A DNA stretch of 64,000 nt from Neomesorhizobium sp963726065 (GCA_963726065.1 CAVSAU010000016.1:1-64000), one strand, 5' to 3'; positions 1-10,406 are shown, numbered from the stretch's first letter. A program made the numbers and translations. Notes: generated from the letters alone by a model not told the origin.

Positions 1-3000
1 AATTGCCACGCTAAAAGACAGAGCTACCACGACTGGTGGTGGCGCTCAGGCGAAGATTTCCGACCGGGACAGTGGCACCGATGTCGACGTGGCTGAGCGT
101 CGCCATTTGACAGTGATGTTTTGCGATCTGGTCGGATCAACGACGCTTTGGCAGCGCTCGATCCGGAGGATTTGCGCCAAGTGATCGGGGCTATCAAGCC
201 GCCGTGACGCCGAGGAAGTCACCAAACTCGGCGGTTTCGTCGCCAAGTACATGGGTGACGGCGTGCTTGTATATTTCGGCTACCCCCATGCACACGAAGA
301 GGATGCCGAAAGGGCGCTGCGCGCTGGTCTCGCCCGCGTGGAGCGGATCGGCTTCGCAAATCTCGAGCCGCGCTCGAAGTGCTTTCAATACGGATCGGTA
401 TTGCAACCGGCATGGTAGTCGTCGGCGATCTGATCGGCCACGGCAGCGCGCAGGAGCGTGGGGTTGTGGGTGAAACGCCCAAATCTGGCCGCCCGGCTCC
501 AGGCAATGGCCAGCCCGGAATGCTGCTGAGCGACGATACGACGCGACGCCTGTCTGGCGAGCTTGTTCGAGTGTCGTGATCTCGGTGCTGTCGAGGTCAA
601 GGGCCTTCCGGCGCCTGTACGCGCGTGGGAAGTGGTTGGGCTGAGTACGATCGACAATCGGTTCGAGGCGCTGCATTCGACACGGCTCACTGCCGCTGGT
701 AGGACGCGACGAGGAGATTCGGCCTCTGCTGCGCCGTTGGGAGCGCGCCAAGGCAGGCGAAGGACAAGTCGTGCTTGTCTCCGGCGAAGCTGGTATCGGC
801 AAGTCCCGCCTCATCGCTGCCCTGCAGGACAATGTCGGCGACGATCAGCGGACGACCTTGCGCTACTTCTGTTCGCCCCACCACCGCGACAGCATGCTGT
901 ACCCCTTCATTGCCCAGGTAGAACACTGGGCGGGCTTTGCGCGGAATGACCGCTCCCGGCCAGGCTCGACAAACTGAAGACTTCGGTTGGCGTCCCTTCG
1001 CCGCAGCACCGCCAGATACACTCGCTCTCTTGGCCGACCTTCTCGGCGTAGCCGATGACAGCATTCCGTCGATCTCAGCCGATCCACCTCGCAAGCGGGA
1101 GATGACGATCTCGTAGTGGCCTCGGCTCTTCGAGATCGCTTGCAAAGGATCGACCGCTGCTCGTCCTCTTCGAGGACGCCCATTGGATAGATGCGACATC
1201 TCTTGAGGTGCTCGATCGCGCCGTATCGCAGATCGCTCGCCTTCCGATATTACTCGTCGTGACATTTCGGCCTGAGTTTCAGCCCACCTGGCTTGGCCAA
1301 CCTGCCGTTTCGACGATCTCGCTTTCAAGGCTCCTGCCTCACCACACGAGTGCGCTTATCGCAGGGCTAACCCGCGGCAAGCCATTGCCCCATGAGATTC
1401 TGGATCACATCGTCCAGCGTACTGACGGGGTGCCGCTTTTCGTCGAAGAACTGATCTCCATGCTGGTCGAGAGCGGGATGCTTCGAGAGGAGGAGAAACA
1501 GTTCGTACTCGAGCAGCCGCTTCTGACGTTGGCGATCCCTGCCAGCCTGCAGGCTTCGCTCATGGCCCGCCTCGACCGGCTGGCTCCGGTGAAGGAGGTT
1601 GCGCAGATTGGTGCTATGATCGGTCGCGAGTTTTCCTATGAACTGCTTGCCGCGGTCGCGCACCGTACAGACGCACAACTGATCGGCGCACTCGACCAGC
1701 TCACCGAGGCTGGTCTTGTCTTTCGTCGCGGGACGCCTCCGAACGCCAGCTACATCTTCAAGCACGCGCTCGTGCAGGACGCCGCATACAATACCCTTCT
1801 GCGCGCCCGGCGGCGGGATTTGCACGCCAGAATAGGCACGTGTGCTCGAGGAAAGCTTCCCGGAACTCGCAACGTCGCAGCCCGAACTCCTTGCCCATCA
1901 CTTCGCCGAGGCGGGCTTGGACGACGCCGCAGTGAATTATTGGCACAAGGGTGGTGAGCGTGCCCTCGAGCGCTCTGCTAACGCGGAGGCGGCCGCCCAT
2001 CTCGAACGGGCGATCCGCCACCTCGTTACCTTGCCGGAAAGTACGGAGCGCAACCGTCGCGAGTTGCCGCTGCAAATGGCGCTCGGCTCGACGATGAGGG
2101 CTCTGAAGGGACATGCAGCGGACGAGACTTTGAAAGTCTACAACCGCGCTCGCGCACTCCTCGACGAGACGATCCCCGCCAAACAGCGGATGGCAGTGCT
2201 CTATGGCGCCTGGTCGGTGACCGTGGTCCGCGGCGACTGCGTGCCAGCGCTTGAGATTGCCAGGCAATCGCTCGCGCTGGCGCAAAGCGATGACGACCCC
2301 GAGGCTGCTGCCTTCGCAAGCCGCATGATCGGAATCGCGCTTTGGCTGACGGGATCCTTCGAGGAGGCCGTGCCGCATCTCGAGCGAGCAGTCAGGCTCT
2401 ATGCGCCAGGATCAGGCAATGTCACCGACCTTCGCTATTCACAGGACCACGCCGTCTGGGCCCTCTCGGTGCTGGCTTTAGTCCTATTGGTCGCTCGGCC
2501 ATCCCGATCGAGCTGCCGAAGCAGCAGTGCGCTCGTTGGAGTGGGCACGAGCGATCAACCATGGGATGACAACCGGATTTTCCCTCAGCTTTGGCTCGGT
2601 GCTTTGGGGCTTCTTCCGGGAGGAGTCCGCGGCCGGGCGGCGCCGATGCTGATGAGGCGCTCGACTTCTGCATCGAGCACGACCTCAGATCCTATATCGC
2701 ATGGGGACAATTCTATCGCGGCCTCGCGCAGGTGCGCCATGGAGAACACGACAATGGGCTCGAACTGATGCGTACCGGGATAGCCGGCATGGACAAGATC
2801 AACCATCGGATCCTTCGGACGGCCCATCTCGGGCATTTCGCCTAGGCGCTTGCATCAGCCGGCGAGTTCAAAGAGGCGCTGGAAGTGCTGTCGGAGGCAC
2901 TCCTTGCTGTAGACGAAAGCGGGGAGACAGTCTGCGAAGCAGAGCTTCACCGCCTTCGCGGCGACCTGCTCCGGCGAAGCGGCGCAGTTGAGGAAGCGGA

Positions 3001-3232
3001 AATCGAATTCTGCAGAGCGGTCGAGATCGCGCGGGCTCAGAAGGCCAAGTCATGGGAGCTTCGCGCGACCACAAGCCTTGCCGAATTATACGTCGACTTG
3101 GGGCGTCATTCTCAGGCAATCGACGTTCTCTCGCCGGTTTGTTCCTGGTTTGCCGCGGACCTCGACACAGCCGACCTACGAGCCGCCAGAACACTTCTCC
3201 AGACTCTGGAGCCAGACGCTAGAGTTGGGTGA
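1..3232 (+). pseudogene. SAM/class III cyclase/AAA ATPase/TPR regulator, multiply frame-broken, 5' end outside window
   Basis: Conserved pieces appear in order on the plus strand but in shifting frames. They are the tail of a SAM domain (IATLKD), a cyclase homology domain (RRHLTVMFCDLVGST near base 105, YMGDGVLVYFG near 250), a linker (VKGLPAPVRAWEVV near 600), an AAA P-loop (SGEAGIGKSR near 780), an AAA sensor region (LLVVTFRPEFQPTW near 1250) and TPR-like helices to the stop at 3232. I infer about ten frame changes, more than in any other gene here, so real decay is likely even if some are sequencing errors. The architecture matches the gene at 25135-28543. Family members are cytoplasmic signalling proteins, and many of them lack demonstrated cyclase activity. 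Confidence 0.8.
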
Positions 3233-3317
3233 GCCAATTGCCAGTTGGTCGCAGCGCCAACTTTGGTCGCTCGGCTTGCCCTTGGCGAATGTCCGGTATG
3301 ATTGCCAAAAACCGACA

Positions 3318-3493
3318 TCAGCCTGAGTAGGCATCTTAGCGGGCTTGTCGTATACCTCGGAGCCGAGAGAGGCCCAGTACTATGGTGCAAGACCGCCCAG
3401 CCCGGATCGTGCGCAGGCTGTCCCGGCGATATTGGCCGCTGACGTGGCTGGCTATTCGCGGCTGATGCACGACTACGAAGAGGGTACACACGC
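3318..3493 (+). repeat. inverted repeat arm A (copy of a cyclase gene 5' end)
   Basis: This stretch is the reverse complement of 4728-4900 with only a few mismatches. It contains the upstream region, the ATG (about 3382) and the first 30 or so codons of the cyclase gene at 3473-4837, pointing the opposite way. The copy has a frame break after RRLS and ends within a few codons of a stop, so it encodes nothing complete. Confidence 0.9.
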
Positions 3494-4837
3494 GTGATGA
3501 CATTCGGCGATACCTTTGGCAGCGCGGCCTGTCCGAATTTGAACTGCGCCGAGGAGCATGCGGGCTCTGGGATGGTTCGGGGCGCGTAACAACACGCTGT
3601 TCAGCGCGTTCTCCGCGGTCCCGAAATGCACTGATCCGTCATCAGTTATAAAGGATGAACCCACCGATACATCGACCTGAGCCGCGGCAACTGCCGCTTC
3701 AATGTTGTCGGGATCAAGCGCCAAGGCACGCACGAAGAAGTCCTTTGCTCGCGCCAAAAACGCAGGTGTCACTCCCTTGTTCAGAAACGCTCTGCCCTGA
3801 AAGTATAAGTCCATCACGTCCGGGCGTGGTGACCGTTCCGCGCGTCGCGCTTCGGCTTCGATGAGTTCGGCATTCAAGGTATTGGCGAGCCGAGATACAA
3901 TTTCATCTTGCATGTCCAACAAGTCAGCAGCCGGTTTGTCGAAGCGCTCGGCCCACACATGGGTTCCAGTCTCGGTGTCGATCAACTGAACATTCAACCG
4001 AAAACGGTTACCGCCGCGTTGCACCGAGCCTTCTAGCACGTAGCGTACATTCAATTCGCGGCCAATCTGCTTAACATCGACGGCTTTGCCCTTGAAGGTG
4101 AACGCGGTGTTGCGGGCGATGACGAATGAGCCAGCGATGCGCGACAAGTCCGTTGTCAGGCTTTCAGTCACGCCATCGGCGAAATATTCCTGCTCGAGAT
4201 CACCGCCAATTTTTGCGAATGGTAGAACCACGATGGACAGGCGCGGTGTCGAAGATGAAGTTGGCATCGCATGGGCTTGTCGTGGCCCTGAGATAAAGCC
4301 ATCCCGGACAACGGCATAGGCTCGGACGGGGCGCGGAATATTCTTGAGGTTCTGCTCGCCCAGATCGACGACATTGATATCGACTTTGCCGCGAACCTGA
4401 TCATAGGCGGCAGAGGATATGCAGATGCCACCGGGTTTGGCGATACCTTCAAGCCGGGCCGCGATATTGACACCGTCCCCGAAAATATCGTGCGCTTCGA
4501 AGATCACGTCTCCGATATTGATACCTACTCGAAAAGCAAGGCGGCGGTCTTCTGCGTCATCAACTGTCAGATCGCGAATGCTGTTCTGGAAATACGTAGC
4601 TGCGCGAACCGCTTCTACCGCACTTGGAAACTCCGCCAGGAAACCGTCGCCCGTGTGCTTAACAATGCGACCTCCATGCTCCGCGATAGCCGGATCAACG
4701 ACATCCGTCAGAAGCGCGGTCAGACGTGCGTGTGTAGCCTCTTCGTCGTCGTGCATCAGCCGCGAATAGCCAGCCACGTCAGCGGCCAATATCGCCGACA
4801 ACCTGCGCACGATCCGGGCTGGGCGGTCTTGCACCAT
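3473..4837 (-). pseudogene. class III adenylate/guanylate cyclase with TPR region, 3' truncated
   Basis: The 454-residue product starts MVQDRPARIVRRLSAILAAD. The N-terminal 180 residues form a cyclase homology domain with metal-binding and loop motifs ADVAGYSRLM and HTGDGFLAEF and the later GDGVNIAARLEG. A region of about 110 residues follows that resembles the TolB-like domain of this family (IVVLPFAKIG, YFADGVTESLTTDLS), then the first TPR helices. Family proteins usually run to about 580-620 residues. Here the TPR part stops abruptly at GIAECHHA, and the last five codons come from the inverted copy of the gene's own 5' end (arm A). Domain integrity suggests the cyclase could still fold, but the C-terminal TPR block is lost. 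Confidence 0.85.
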
Positions 4838-4900
4838 AGCACTGGGGCCTCTCGGCTCCGAGCTATACGACAGGCCCGCTAAGATGCCTACTCAGGCTGA
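4728..4900 (-). repeat. inverted repeat arm B (native 5' end of the cyclase gene)
   Basis: Partner of 3318-3493. It covers the start of the cyclase gene (ATG at 4837) and about 63 bases upstream, including the end of the next minus-strand gene. The two arms enclose about 1.23 kb and could form a very long hairpin. Confidence 0.9.
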
Positions 4901-5378
4901 GGTGCCGCGGATTCTTCGCCCGTGCCCTTCACGACGGAAAACTCGAAGCGGCTCCCATGGTTGAACAGCAGGTACTCGTTCTTCTGCGCCGCGCTGCCCC
5001 CGGGGTTGCGGAATATCGCCGAGCAGGCTCGTTGCCCTATTGTCGGATCCCGGTTCAGACACATAGTATCGCCCTCGATCGTGTTGGGCGCGGCGATGAT
5101 CTCCGAACCGATAGTAATGTGAGCGAAGCCGTCGGCATCTGTCGTCCGTGAATAGGGTTCGCCGGTGTTGAGCAGGCGTCCTTCAAACTGGTGGCCGAAA
5201 GCGAGGCGCCTTGATCTCCTCGCCGGTGAGCCGGTCTTTGGATTTCGGGTCGAAGCCCCACGCCAGTTCTGGAACTCCCGCTTTCCGCAGTCCATCGAGC
5301 AACCGCTCGGTGTCGGCGTAGTTCTTGTACACGAAGAAGACCTGCGCGAGCTGGCCCGTGAACTCGCCGTTGTCGGAT
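4888..5378 (-). pseudogene. unknown protein, 5' end removed at the IS21 boundary
   Basis: The minus strand reads NGEFTGQLAQVFFVYKNYAD then TERLLDGLRKAGVPELAWGF in one frame. After a single frame break near 5200 it continues FEGRLLNTGEPYSRTTDADG and ends VVKGTGEESAAPQPE. Codon use and the conserved look of both parts indicate a real gene whose start has been lost at the left end of the IS element (5379). I do not recognise the family; the C-terminal 90 residues look like a small beta-rich domain. It lies 50 bases upstream of the cyclase gene on the same strand and could have been cotranscribed. Confidence 0.5.
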
Positions 5379-5435
5379 TGTCAACAAGCGACACGAGGAA
5401 TTGACCCCATTGCCGACATGAGGAACTGACCCCCT
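5379..5435 (+). repeat. IS21 left terminal repeats
   Basis: TGTCAACAAGCGACACGAGG is followed by AATTGACCCC, then GCCGACATGAGG and AACTGACCCC. The tandem motif matches the right end in inverted orientation. Confidence 0.75.
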
Positions 5436-6242
5436 TCACTGGTTTGCTGTTTCGTTAGTTTCGAGCGCCGGTCCGGTCTTCTGCAGAAGGCCGGACCGGC
5501 GCTTTTCGCGGAGCCGGTAGCTGTCGCCGCGGATGGTGACCACCGCGGAATGGTGAAGCAGACGATCCAGGATCGCCGTGGCCACAACGGGATCTCCAAA
5601 AACACCTCCCCATTCTCCCACGGAGCGGTTGGAGGTGATCAGAATCGATCCCTTCTCGTAGCGTCGCGACACCAGCTGGAAGAACAAATGGGCGGCGTTG
5701 GCCTCGAAGGGCAGATAGCCCAGCTCGTCGATGATCAATAATTTCGGCCGCGACAAGGTCGTCAACTGTTTGTCGAGCGAGCCGTCGGCGTGTGCCTTGG
5801 CCAGCATTGCCACCAGCGTCGCCGCGGTGACGAACTGCACGTTGTAGTTCTGGCGAATGGCCTCGCGGCCGAGGCTCACGGCAAGATGGGTCTTGCCCGT
5901 TCCGGGCGGCCCGAGGAACAGGACCGTGTCGCCGTGTGCGATCCAGCGGCAGGTTGCAAGCTCCCTGATCTGACCTTGATCCAGCGAAGGCTGGGCATCG
6001 AAGTCGAAGCCGTCCAATTCACGTACGAAGGGGAACTGAGCCAGCTTGCTCGACATGGAGATGCGCCGCTCGTCGCGGCGAGCAATCTCCCTCGAGACAA
6101 GGAAGGCCAAGGCTTCGCGCAAGGTCATCTTCGAACGTGCCGCTTCGTCCAGCAGCGTATCGAGCTGGTCGCGGATCGCCGTCAACTTCAGCCGATCGAG
6201 CGTTGCGATGAGCACGTCGTGATCTACGATCGTCATCACCAA
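5436..6242 (-). CDS. istB: IS21-family ATP-binding helper protein IstB
   Basis: The 268-residue AAA+ ATPase of DnaC/IstB type assists the IstA transposase in target selection. Walker A GPPGTGKTHLA lies near residue 112 and Walker B LLIIDELGYLPF near residue 173. Length is normal for IstB (about 250-270). The start codon at 6242 overlaps the end of istA (6236) by 7 bases, the usual translational coupling of IS21 elements. No frame break is seen. Confidence 0.95.
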   Translation of the reverse strand: MVMTIVDHDVLIATLDRLKLTAIRDQLDTLLDEAARSKMTLREALAFLVSREIARRDERRISMSSKLAQFPFVRELDGFDFDAQPSLDQGQIRELATCRWIAHGDTVLFLGPPGTGKTHLAVSLGREAIRQNYNVQFVTAATLVAMLAKAHADGSLDKQLTTLSRPKLLIIDELGYLPFEANAAHLFFQLVSRRYEKGSILITSNRSVGEWGGVFGDPVVATAILDRLLHHSAVVTIRGDSYRLREKRRSGLLQKTGPALETNETANQ

Positions 6243-7522
6243 GCCCCTCCGACAACCGCCTCGTATTCCGCGAGTGGCCGCAGCAAGGCGGCTGGAGCGA
6301 CATCAATGGGAGTTGCGCGCACCGGCCCTTCGAAGCCGGCTACACCGACAAAATGAGCGCGGTCCACGATCCGTTGTCGTCGCCCACGGCAAAAGGCGTG
6401 GTCTGCGACGACCTGGCCCGCATGGCGGATAATCACGCGGCCGGCCAGAACCACGACCTGGACGCTCTCACCGATCAGGCACCAGGGCACGGAGTAGCTG
6501 TTCGTGTCGAGATCGATCGCGCAGTCGGCCTGGACCTTGCGGACCAGATCCCGCAATTGCCCGAATGGGGCACGCTCTGCCAGAGGGCGCAGCGCCTTGG
6601 CTTCTTCGGCAAAACGCTCCGCTGGTGCGATGCCTGTTGTGCCGTGTTCACGCTGGTCGGCGACCTCGCGCGTCCAGCGGTCCAGATGCGCCTCGAATGC
6701 TGCCCAGCTCTCGAACCGGCGACCGGCGATCGCGTTCTTCTTTACATAGCCGACGCCGCGTTCGTCCTTTCCTTTCGTGCGTGCCCGATAGGGAGCACAG
6801 GCCCGCGGCGTGAAGCCCCAATATCGGGCGAAGGCATGCAGGCGCGCGTTGAACCTCACCTCGCGCGTCACCGCGTCATGGTGTTCGACCAGTGCCTTCG
6901 CATTATCGATCAGAACTTCCGCCGGCACGCCCCCGAACCGCAGGAAAGCGCCTTCCATCCCTTCGAACCAGTCCGCCTGGCGCTGCCGCTGCGAGGCTCG
7001 GATATGCATCCGGCGAGAATAGCCAAGCGTGCCGACAAACACATGAATCCGCACACGTTCACCGCCGATCCAGACCCGAGTGTCGCCGAAGTCGATCTGC
7101 ATCTGATGACCGGGAGCCGTCTCGAAGCGGACCGTCGCCCGCTTCTGCGCATTCAATTCCCGGCGCCAATGCCGCACCCGGCGCTCTACCGACCGCAGGC
7201 TGATAATGATTCCATGCTCATCCGCCAGTTCCTGACGAATGACGTCAGCGTTACCCTCATGCCGGAAGAAGCGTTCCCGCAACCAGTCATCGAGCCCGTC
7301 GAGCGCCGACACGCGCCGCCGGCCTCGATACGTAACGACGCCACCCTCGCGAAGGTAGCGACGAACCGTATTGCGCGCGCAACCGAATTCCTTGGCGATC
7401 CGCTTCGCGCCCCAGCCACATTGATGCAGGCGCACCATCGACATCACTTCCTCCGCCGGCAGCATCGCCTCTCCCTGCATCGTTCTCGACAATGCAGGTG
7501 TCACCGAAATCTCGATCGTCAT
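6236..7522 (-). CDS. istA: IS21-family transposase IstA
   Basis: The 428-residue DDE transposase begins MTIEISVTPALSRTMQ. An N-terminal helix-turn-helix (HQCGWGAKRIAKEFGCARNT) precedes the integrase core, with candidate acidic residues in MQIDFGDTRVW, VLIDNAKALVEHHD and KGKDERGVGYVKK. It cuts and joins the element ends together with IstB. The frame is intact. An internal in-frame methionine (MLPAEEVMSMV) 19 codons downstream is a possible alternative start. Confidence 0.95.
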   Translation of the reverse strand: MTIEISVTPALSRTMQGEAMLPAEEVMSMVRLHQCGWGAKRIAKEFGCARNTVRRYLREGGVVTYRGRRRVSALDGLDDWLRERFFRHEGNADVIRQELADEHGIIISLRSVERRVRHWRRELNAQKRATVRFETAPGHQMQIDFGDTRVWIGGERVRIHVFVGTLGYSRRMHIRASQRQRQADWFEGMEGAFLRFGGVPAEVLIDNAKALVEHHDAVTREVRFNARLHAFARYWGFTPRACAPYRARTKGKDERGVGYVKKNAIAGRRFESWAAFEAHLDRWTREVADQREHGTTGIAPAERFAEEAKALRPLAERAPFGQLRDLVRKVQADCAIDLDTNSYSVPWCLIGESVQVVVLAGRVIIRHAGQVVADHAFCRGRRQRIVDRAHFVGVAGFEGPVRATPIDVAPAALLRPLAEYEAVVGGAW

Positions 7523-7540
7523 CTATGCGTCCTCTCAAAC

Positions 7541-7595
7541 GAGAGGGGTCAGTTCTTGGTGTCGTTAGGGGGTCAATTGTGCATGTCGCCCGACA
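7541..7595 (-). repeat. IS21 right terminal repeats
   Basis: Read on the minus strand, this end shows AATTGACCCCCT, then ACGACACCAAG and AACTGACCCC, mirroring the left end. The outer edge is placed at 7595 (TGTCGGGCGACAT on the minus strand) by analogy with the left terminus and may be off by several bases. Confidence 0.6.
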
Positions 7596-8623
7596 AGCCG
7601 GGCGATGTCGTTCAACGAGAGCTGCGTCTGTCGGCGGATGTGCAAGTCCCTGATCTTTTCCCGCATCGCTTTCAGCGCCGAGGAACTGACCGCTGGTGTG
7701 AAGCCGCAAAACAGTCGCCCGCTTTGCGTTCCCCATACCGCGCGAGGTCGGAAGCAATATCCGAGGAAGTCGAACGTCACGTTCGGATGTTGCCCTCTGC
7801 GTTTGGAGTCTTTGCAGTAGACGATCTTGGTCTTCGTCGGGTGCAGTTCCAGTTGGCATTCCGCCAACCTCGCCTGAAGCGCAGCCTTGACGGCTTCTGC
7901 CTCCTGCTCGGTCCGGCAGTGCACCAGCCCGTCATCCGCATACCGACACCATGGGAGGTCGGGATGTGTCCGTTTCATCCACAGATCAAACGCATAGTGC
8001 AGAAAAAGATTTGAAAGAATCGGCGAAACTACGCCCCCTTGCGGAGTTCCGCAGTTCCGTTCAATCCTCTGTCCATCCTTCTCCATGGGCGCTGTCAGCC
8101 ATCTCTCGATGTATAGTAATGCCCATTTGCTCTTTACGTGCCTGCGAACTGCCGTGAGCAAAAGCTCGTGCGAGATGTTGTCAAACAGACCCTTGATGTC
8201 GAATTCCAGAACCCAGTCATATTTCCAGCACCGCTGACGCGTGATCCCCACGGCATCCAAGGCCGATTTGCCCGGTCTATAGCCGTAAGAATCTGACAGG
8301 AAAATCTGATCGAGCTCCGGTTCGATGAGCTGCTTGACCACCATCTGCGCGATCCTGTCGCTCACGGTGGGCACACCCAAAATCCGCTGGCCCCCAGTCT
8401 TTTTCGGAATGGGGACGGCACGCACCGGTGGCGGAAAATAGCTTCCCGAGCTCATCCTGTTCCAGATCCTGTAGAGATTCCTCCCCAGGTTGGCTTCGAA
8501 TGCCTCGATCGTCTGCCCGTCCACGCCAGCCGCACCACCATTGGATTTGACCGCTTTGTAGGCTTCGTACACCAGCCGCTTATCGATCATAAACGGCTTG
8601 TCTGTCGCATCTGTCGTTGTCAT
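7565..8623 (-). pseudogene. ltrA: group II intron reverse transcriptase/maturase, C-terminus lost
   Basis: The 352 codons cover the complete reverse-transcriptase palm. Visible motifs include PIPKKTGGQRILGVPTVSDR, GTPQGGVVSPILSNLF and the catalytic RYADDGLV. The normal protein carries a further maturase (domain X/GIIM) segment of 60-100 residues. Here the frame runs into the IS21 right end after LSLNDIARLVG and stops inside it. Without domain X the protein should not splice its own intron, although polymerase activity could remain. The missing 3' part is not present on the other side of the IS, so a deletion accompanied or followed the insertion. Confidence 0.9.
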
Positions 8624-9210
8624 CCTGTTGCCAGTTGCTTCGAAAACACGACCACCTGATCCGATCCCTTCGCTCCAGCCCCATTACAGGACCTTCGTCA
8701 CTACTACGGGTCGATCCGCCCCAACCTCCTGCATCGGTACTCTCGCCTCACGGTGGTGTGCCGCTTGTGCTTCTCCCTTGGCATCAGAAAGCTGGTTCCT
8801 GCAGTTCCGCGCAAAAGCCTGCATCCGGCTCATGCCCCCTATACGCCGTCCACTGTCCGCCCAGTCATCAGGCTCCCGACGGACTTGTCCCGAGAGATCC
8901 ACACGCCCTCGGTTTTAATGGTGTTAAAGAGTTCTAACGACGCGTCATCGAAGGGTTTGCTTGCGCTCATCTTCCGGATGCCTACCTGCCCCGGATCATG
9001 TCCGCGGCTTTTGTCCCAACGCTAACCACCATGGCTCTTCTACCACAGCGGCTTGGGCTGGTTTGAGACCCGCTCCTGAAAGCCGATCCCGAGGGGCCTA
9101 CCCTCATCTCTCACGCAGCTTCTCAGCATATTGTCAGTTCACCATCGAACCTCCTTCTGCTTGCTGCAGCACACTATGGACGGGCACTAGTCTAGCGTTT
9201 GGAAAGTGGC
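8624..9210 (-). other. probable 5' RNA domains of the truncated group II intron; no protein gene
   Basis: About 590 bases without a credible coding region lie directly upstream of the reverse transcriptase start. In bacterial group II introns the ORF sits in domain IV, so domains I-III should be encoded here on the minus strand. A GTGCCC that could be the intron 5' end lies at 9187 reading leftwards, just past the fixK stop. I did not fold the sequence, so both boundary and assignment are inference. Confidence 0.45.
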
Positions 9211-9217
9211 CCGGTGG

Positions 9218-9862
9218 TCACTCGCTCATGGTGCTGAGCGCTTCTAATTTGACGATCTCTATGTTGCGAATGCCTCGCAGACGGATGAACCCTCCTTCCC
9301 GCAGCTTGGAAAAGACGCGCGAAACAGTCTCGATTGTAAGACCGAGATAGTCAGCAATGTCAGTGCGCGACATAACGAGGTCGACCTGACGCCTGGCCCC
9401 TTGCCGTTCGGCAAGGTCTACAAGGAATGCTGCCACACGCTCAGTGGCGTTCTGGCGGCCAAGAACCAGAAGATGCTGCTGGGCGCGCGTCAGGCACCGA
9501 AGCGCAAGCTGCAGCAACTCGTTTGCTTTGTCGTTGGTCGTGGAAAGATGGAAAGTGCGAATGCCGGTGCCGCATACGGCCTCGGCGAAAAAGTGATGCA
9601 TCGTGTCGGCTTCGAAGCCAAAAGTCTCCCCAGCCAGGTGAAACGCACTGATTTGCCTGCGGCCGTCGGCTAGCAGTCGATAGACACGCACGGTCCCAAA
9701 TTCGATTTGATAGAGCTTGCCGGCCTTTTCCCCCTGGGCAAAAATTTCCGTACCAGTCGGATAAAATTTGGAGGAAAGCGGCAATGGGGAGAAGCGGGGG
9801 ACTGCAAACGACGTGCCGTTGAACAAGGGTTCGTCAGGGCGATGTGCTGTTAGCATGGCCAT
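9218..9862 (-). CDS. fixK: FixK-type Crp/Fnr transcription activator
   Basis: About 214 residues from the ATG at 9862, preceded by a good ribosome site (AAGGAGAA). The N-terminal cyclic-nucleotide-like beta roll (YPTGTEIFAQGEKAGKLYQI, GETFGF) lacks the cysteine cluster that binds the iron-sulfur centre in FNR, so it is a FixK-type regulator whose level is set by FixJ rather than by direct oxygen sensing. The C-terminal winged HTH reads MSRTDIADYLGLTIETVSRV; the ETVSR helix is the FNR/FixK recognition helix for TTGAT-N4-ATCAA. Six such sites occur within the next 12 kb. It lies downstream of fixL, fixJ and a receiver-like gene on the same strand. Confidence 0.93.
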   Translation of the reverse strand: MAMLTAHRPDEPLFNGTSFAVPRFSPLPLSSKFYPTGTEIFAQGEKAGKLYQIEFGTVRVYRLLADGRRQISAFHLAGETFGFEADTMHHFFAEAVCGTGIRTFHLSTTNDKANELLQLALRCLTRAQQHLLVLGRQNATERVAAFLVDLAERQGARRQVDLVMSRTDIADYLGLTIETVSRVFSKLREGGFIRLRGIRNIEIVKLEALSTMSE

Positions 9863-9937
9863 CTCTGTTCTCCTTCGTTGCAACAGGAGAGTGGCCCGAA
9901 TTCCAAGGCTTCAAAATTGGGTTATGTCCGTAAGGGA

Positions 9938-9949
9938 GATTACGTACGA
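9938..9949 (-). promoter_or_regulatory. possible FixJ-binding site upstream of fixK
   Basis: TTACGTAC at 9940-9947 resembles the YTAMGTAG element reported for FixJ and lies about 80 bases before the fixK ATG, overlapping the stop of the receiver-like gene. A single short match like this is weak evidence. Confidence 0.25.
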
Positions 9950-10371
9950 CCGTCGGCGGGAACCACCTGCCGGACCGTTTCGACAAGTGCGTTTCCTAAC
10001 AGGGGCTTGAAAATTATGCAGGCAGCTTCCGTGCCAACGAGCCGTTTCGACTGGTCGGCGAGCAGGACGCTCGGCTTCGTCAGGCGGCAAAACATCCGCC
10101 AGTCGGCCAGGTCCTGGAGGGAAGCCTCGTCAACAACCATGCAGGCCGCTGCCGAAGCAGTTGGAGACATTGTCGCTTCGAACAGCCGGGCATGTGAGTT
10201 GACGACGTAGCCCTCTGCCTCCAAGGCGAACTCGATTGACCGCCGAAGATCGACGTCGGAAGCGACAACGAGGATGATGCTGGTAGGCAAGGCGTCCTTA
10301 TCCGATTTGGTCCGCGCGAGAATGCAATCGACGCTCGGGATACCTTGGTGAAGATTCGCAGCCGAGCGCAT
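9940..10371 (-). CDS. receiver-like single-domain protein between fixJ and fixK (possible FixT-type regulator)
   Basis: The 143 codons encode one CheY-like fold and no output domain. After a loose N-terminal 30 residues come a first strand with an acidic residue (IILVVASDVDLRRSIEF), a candidate phosphoacceptor position (AACMVVDEASLQDL) and the conserved lysine (CIIFKPLLGNALV). The acidic pocket is reduced, so phosphorylation is uncertain. FixT proteins, which inhibit FixL, are also single receiver-like domains encoded with fix regulators; that role is an inference from position only. The true start may lie further in, since residues 1-28 look unstructured. Confidence 0.7.
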   Translation of the reverse strand: MRSAANLHQGIPSVDCILARTKSDKDALPTSIILVVASDVDLRRSIEFALEAEGYVVNSHARLFEATMSPTASAAACMVVDEASLQDLADWRMFCRLTKPSVLLADQSKRLVGTEAACIIFKPLLGNALVETVRQVVPADGRT

Positions 10372-10406
10372 TGCGCGATGTCAAATCCCGAGGACGCGCT
10401 GCAACA

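Larger units (their letters stand above)
5379..7595 (-). mobile_element. IS21-family insertion sequence (istA-istB)
   Basis: Two overlapping genes, istA and istB, lie between inverted termini. Each end carries two copies of a motif of the type AAYTGACCCC with GACA nearby (left 5379-5435, right 7541-7595 in reverse), the repeated-terminal-sequence layout known for IS21 elements. Both open reading frames look intact, so the element may be active. I could not find a direct target duplication: the left flank ends GTCGGAT and the right flank begins AGCCG. The left neighbour and the reverse transcriptase on the right are both truncated at these borders. Confidence 0.85.

Noticed and set aside
6353..8014. 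553-codon plus-strand frame across istA and the reverse transcriptase
   Set aside because: It runs opposite to two well-supported genes and shows no domain of its own.
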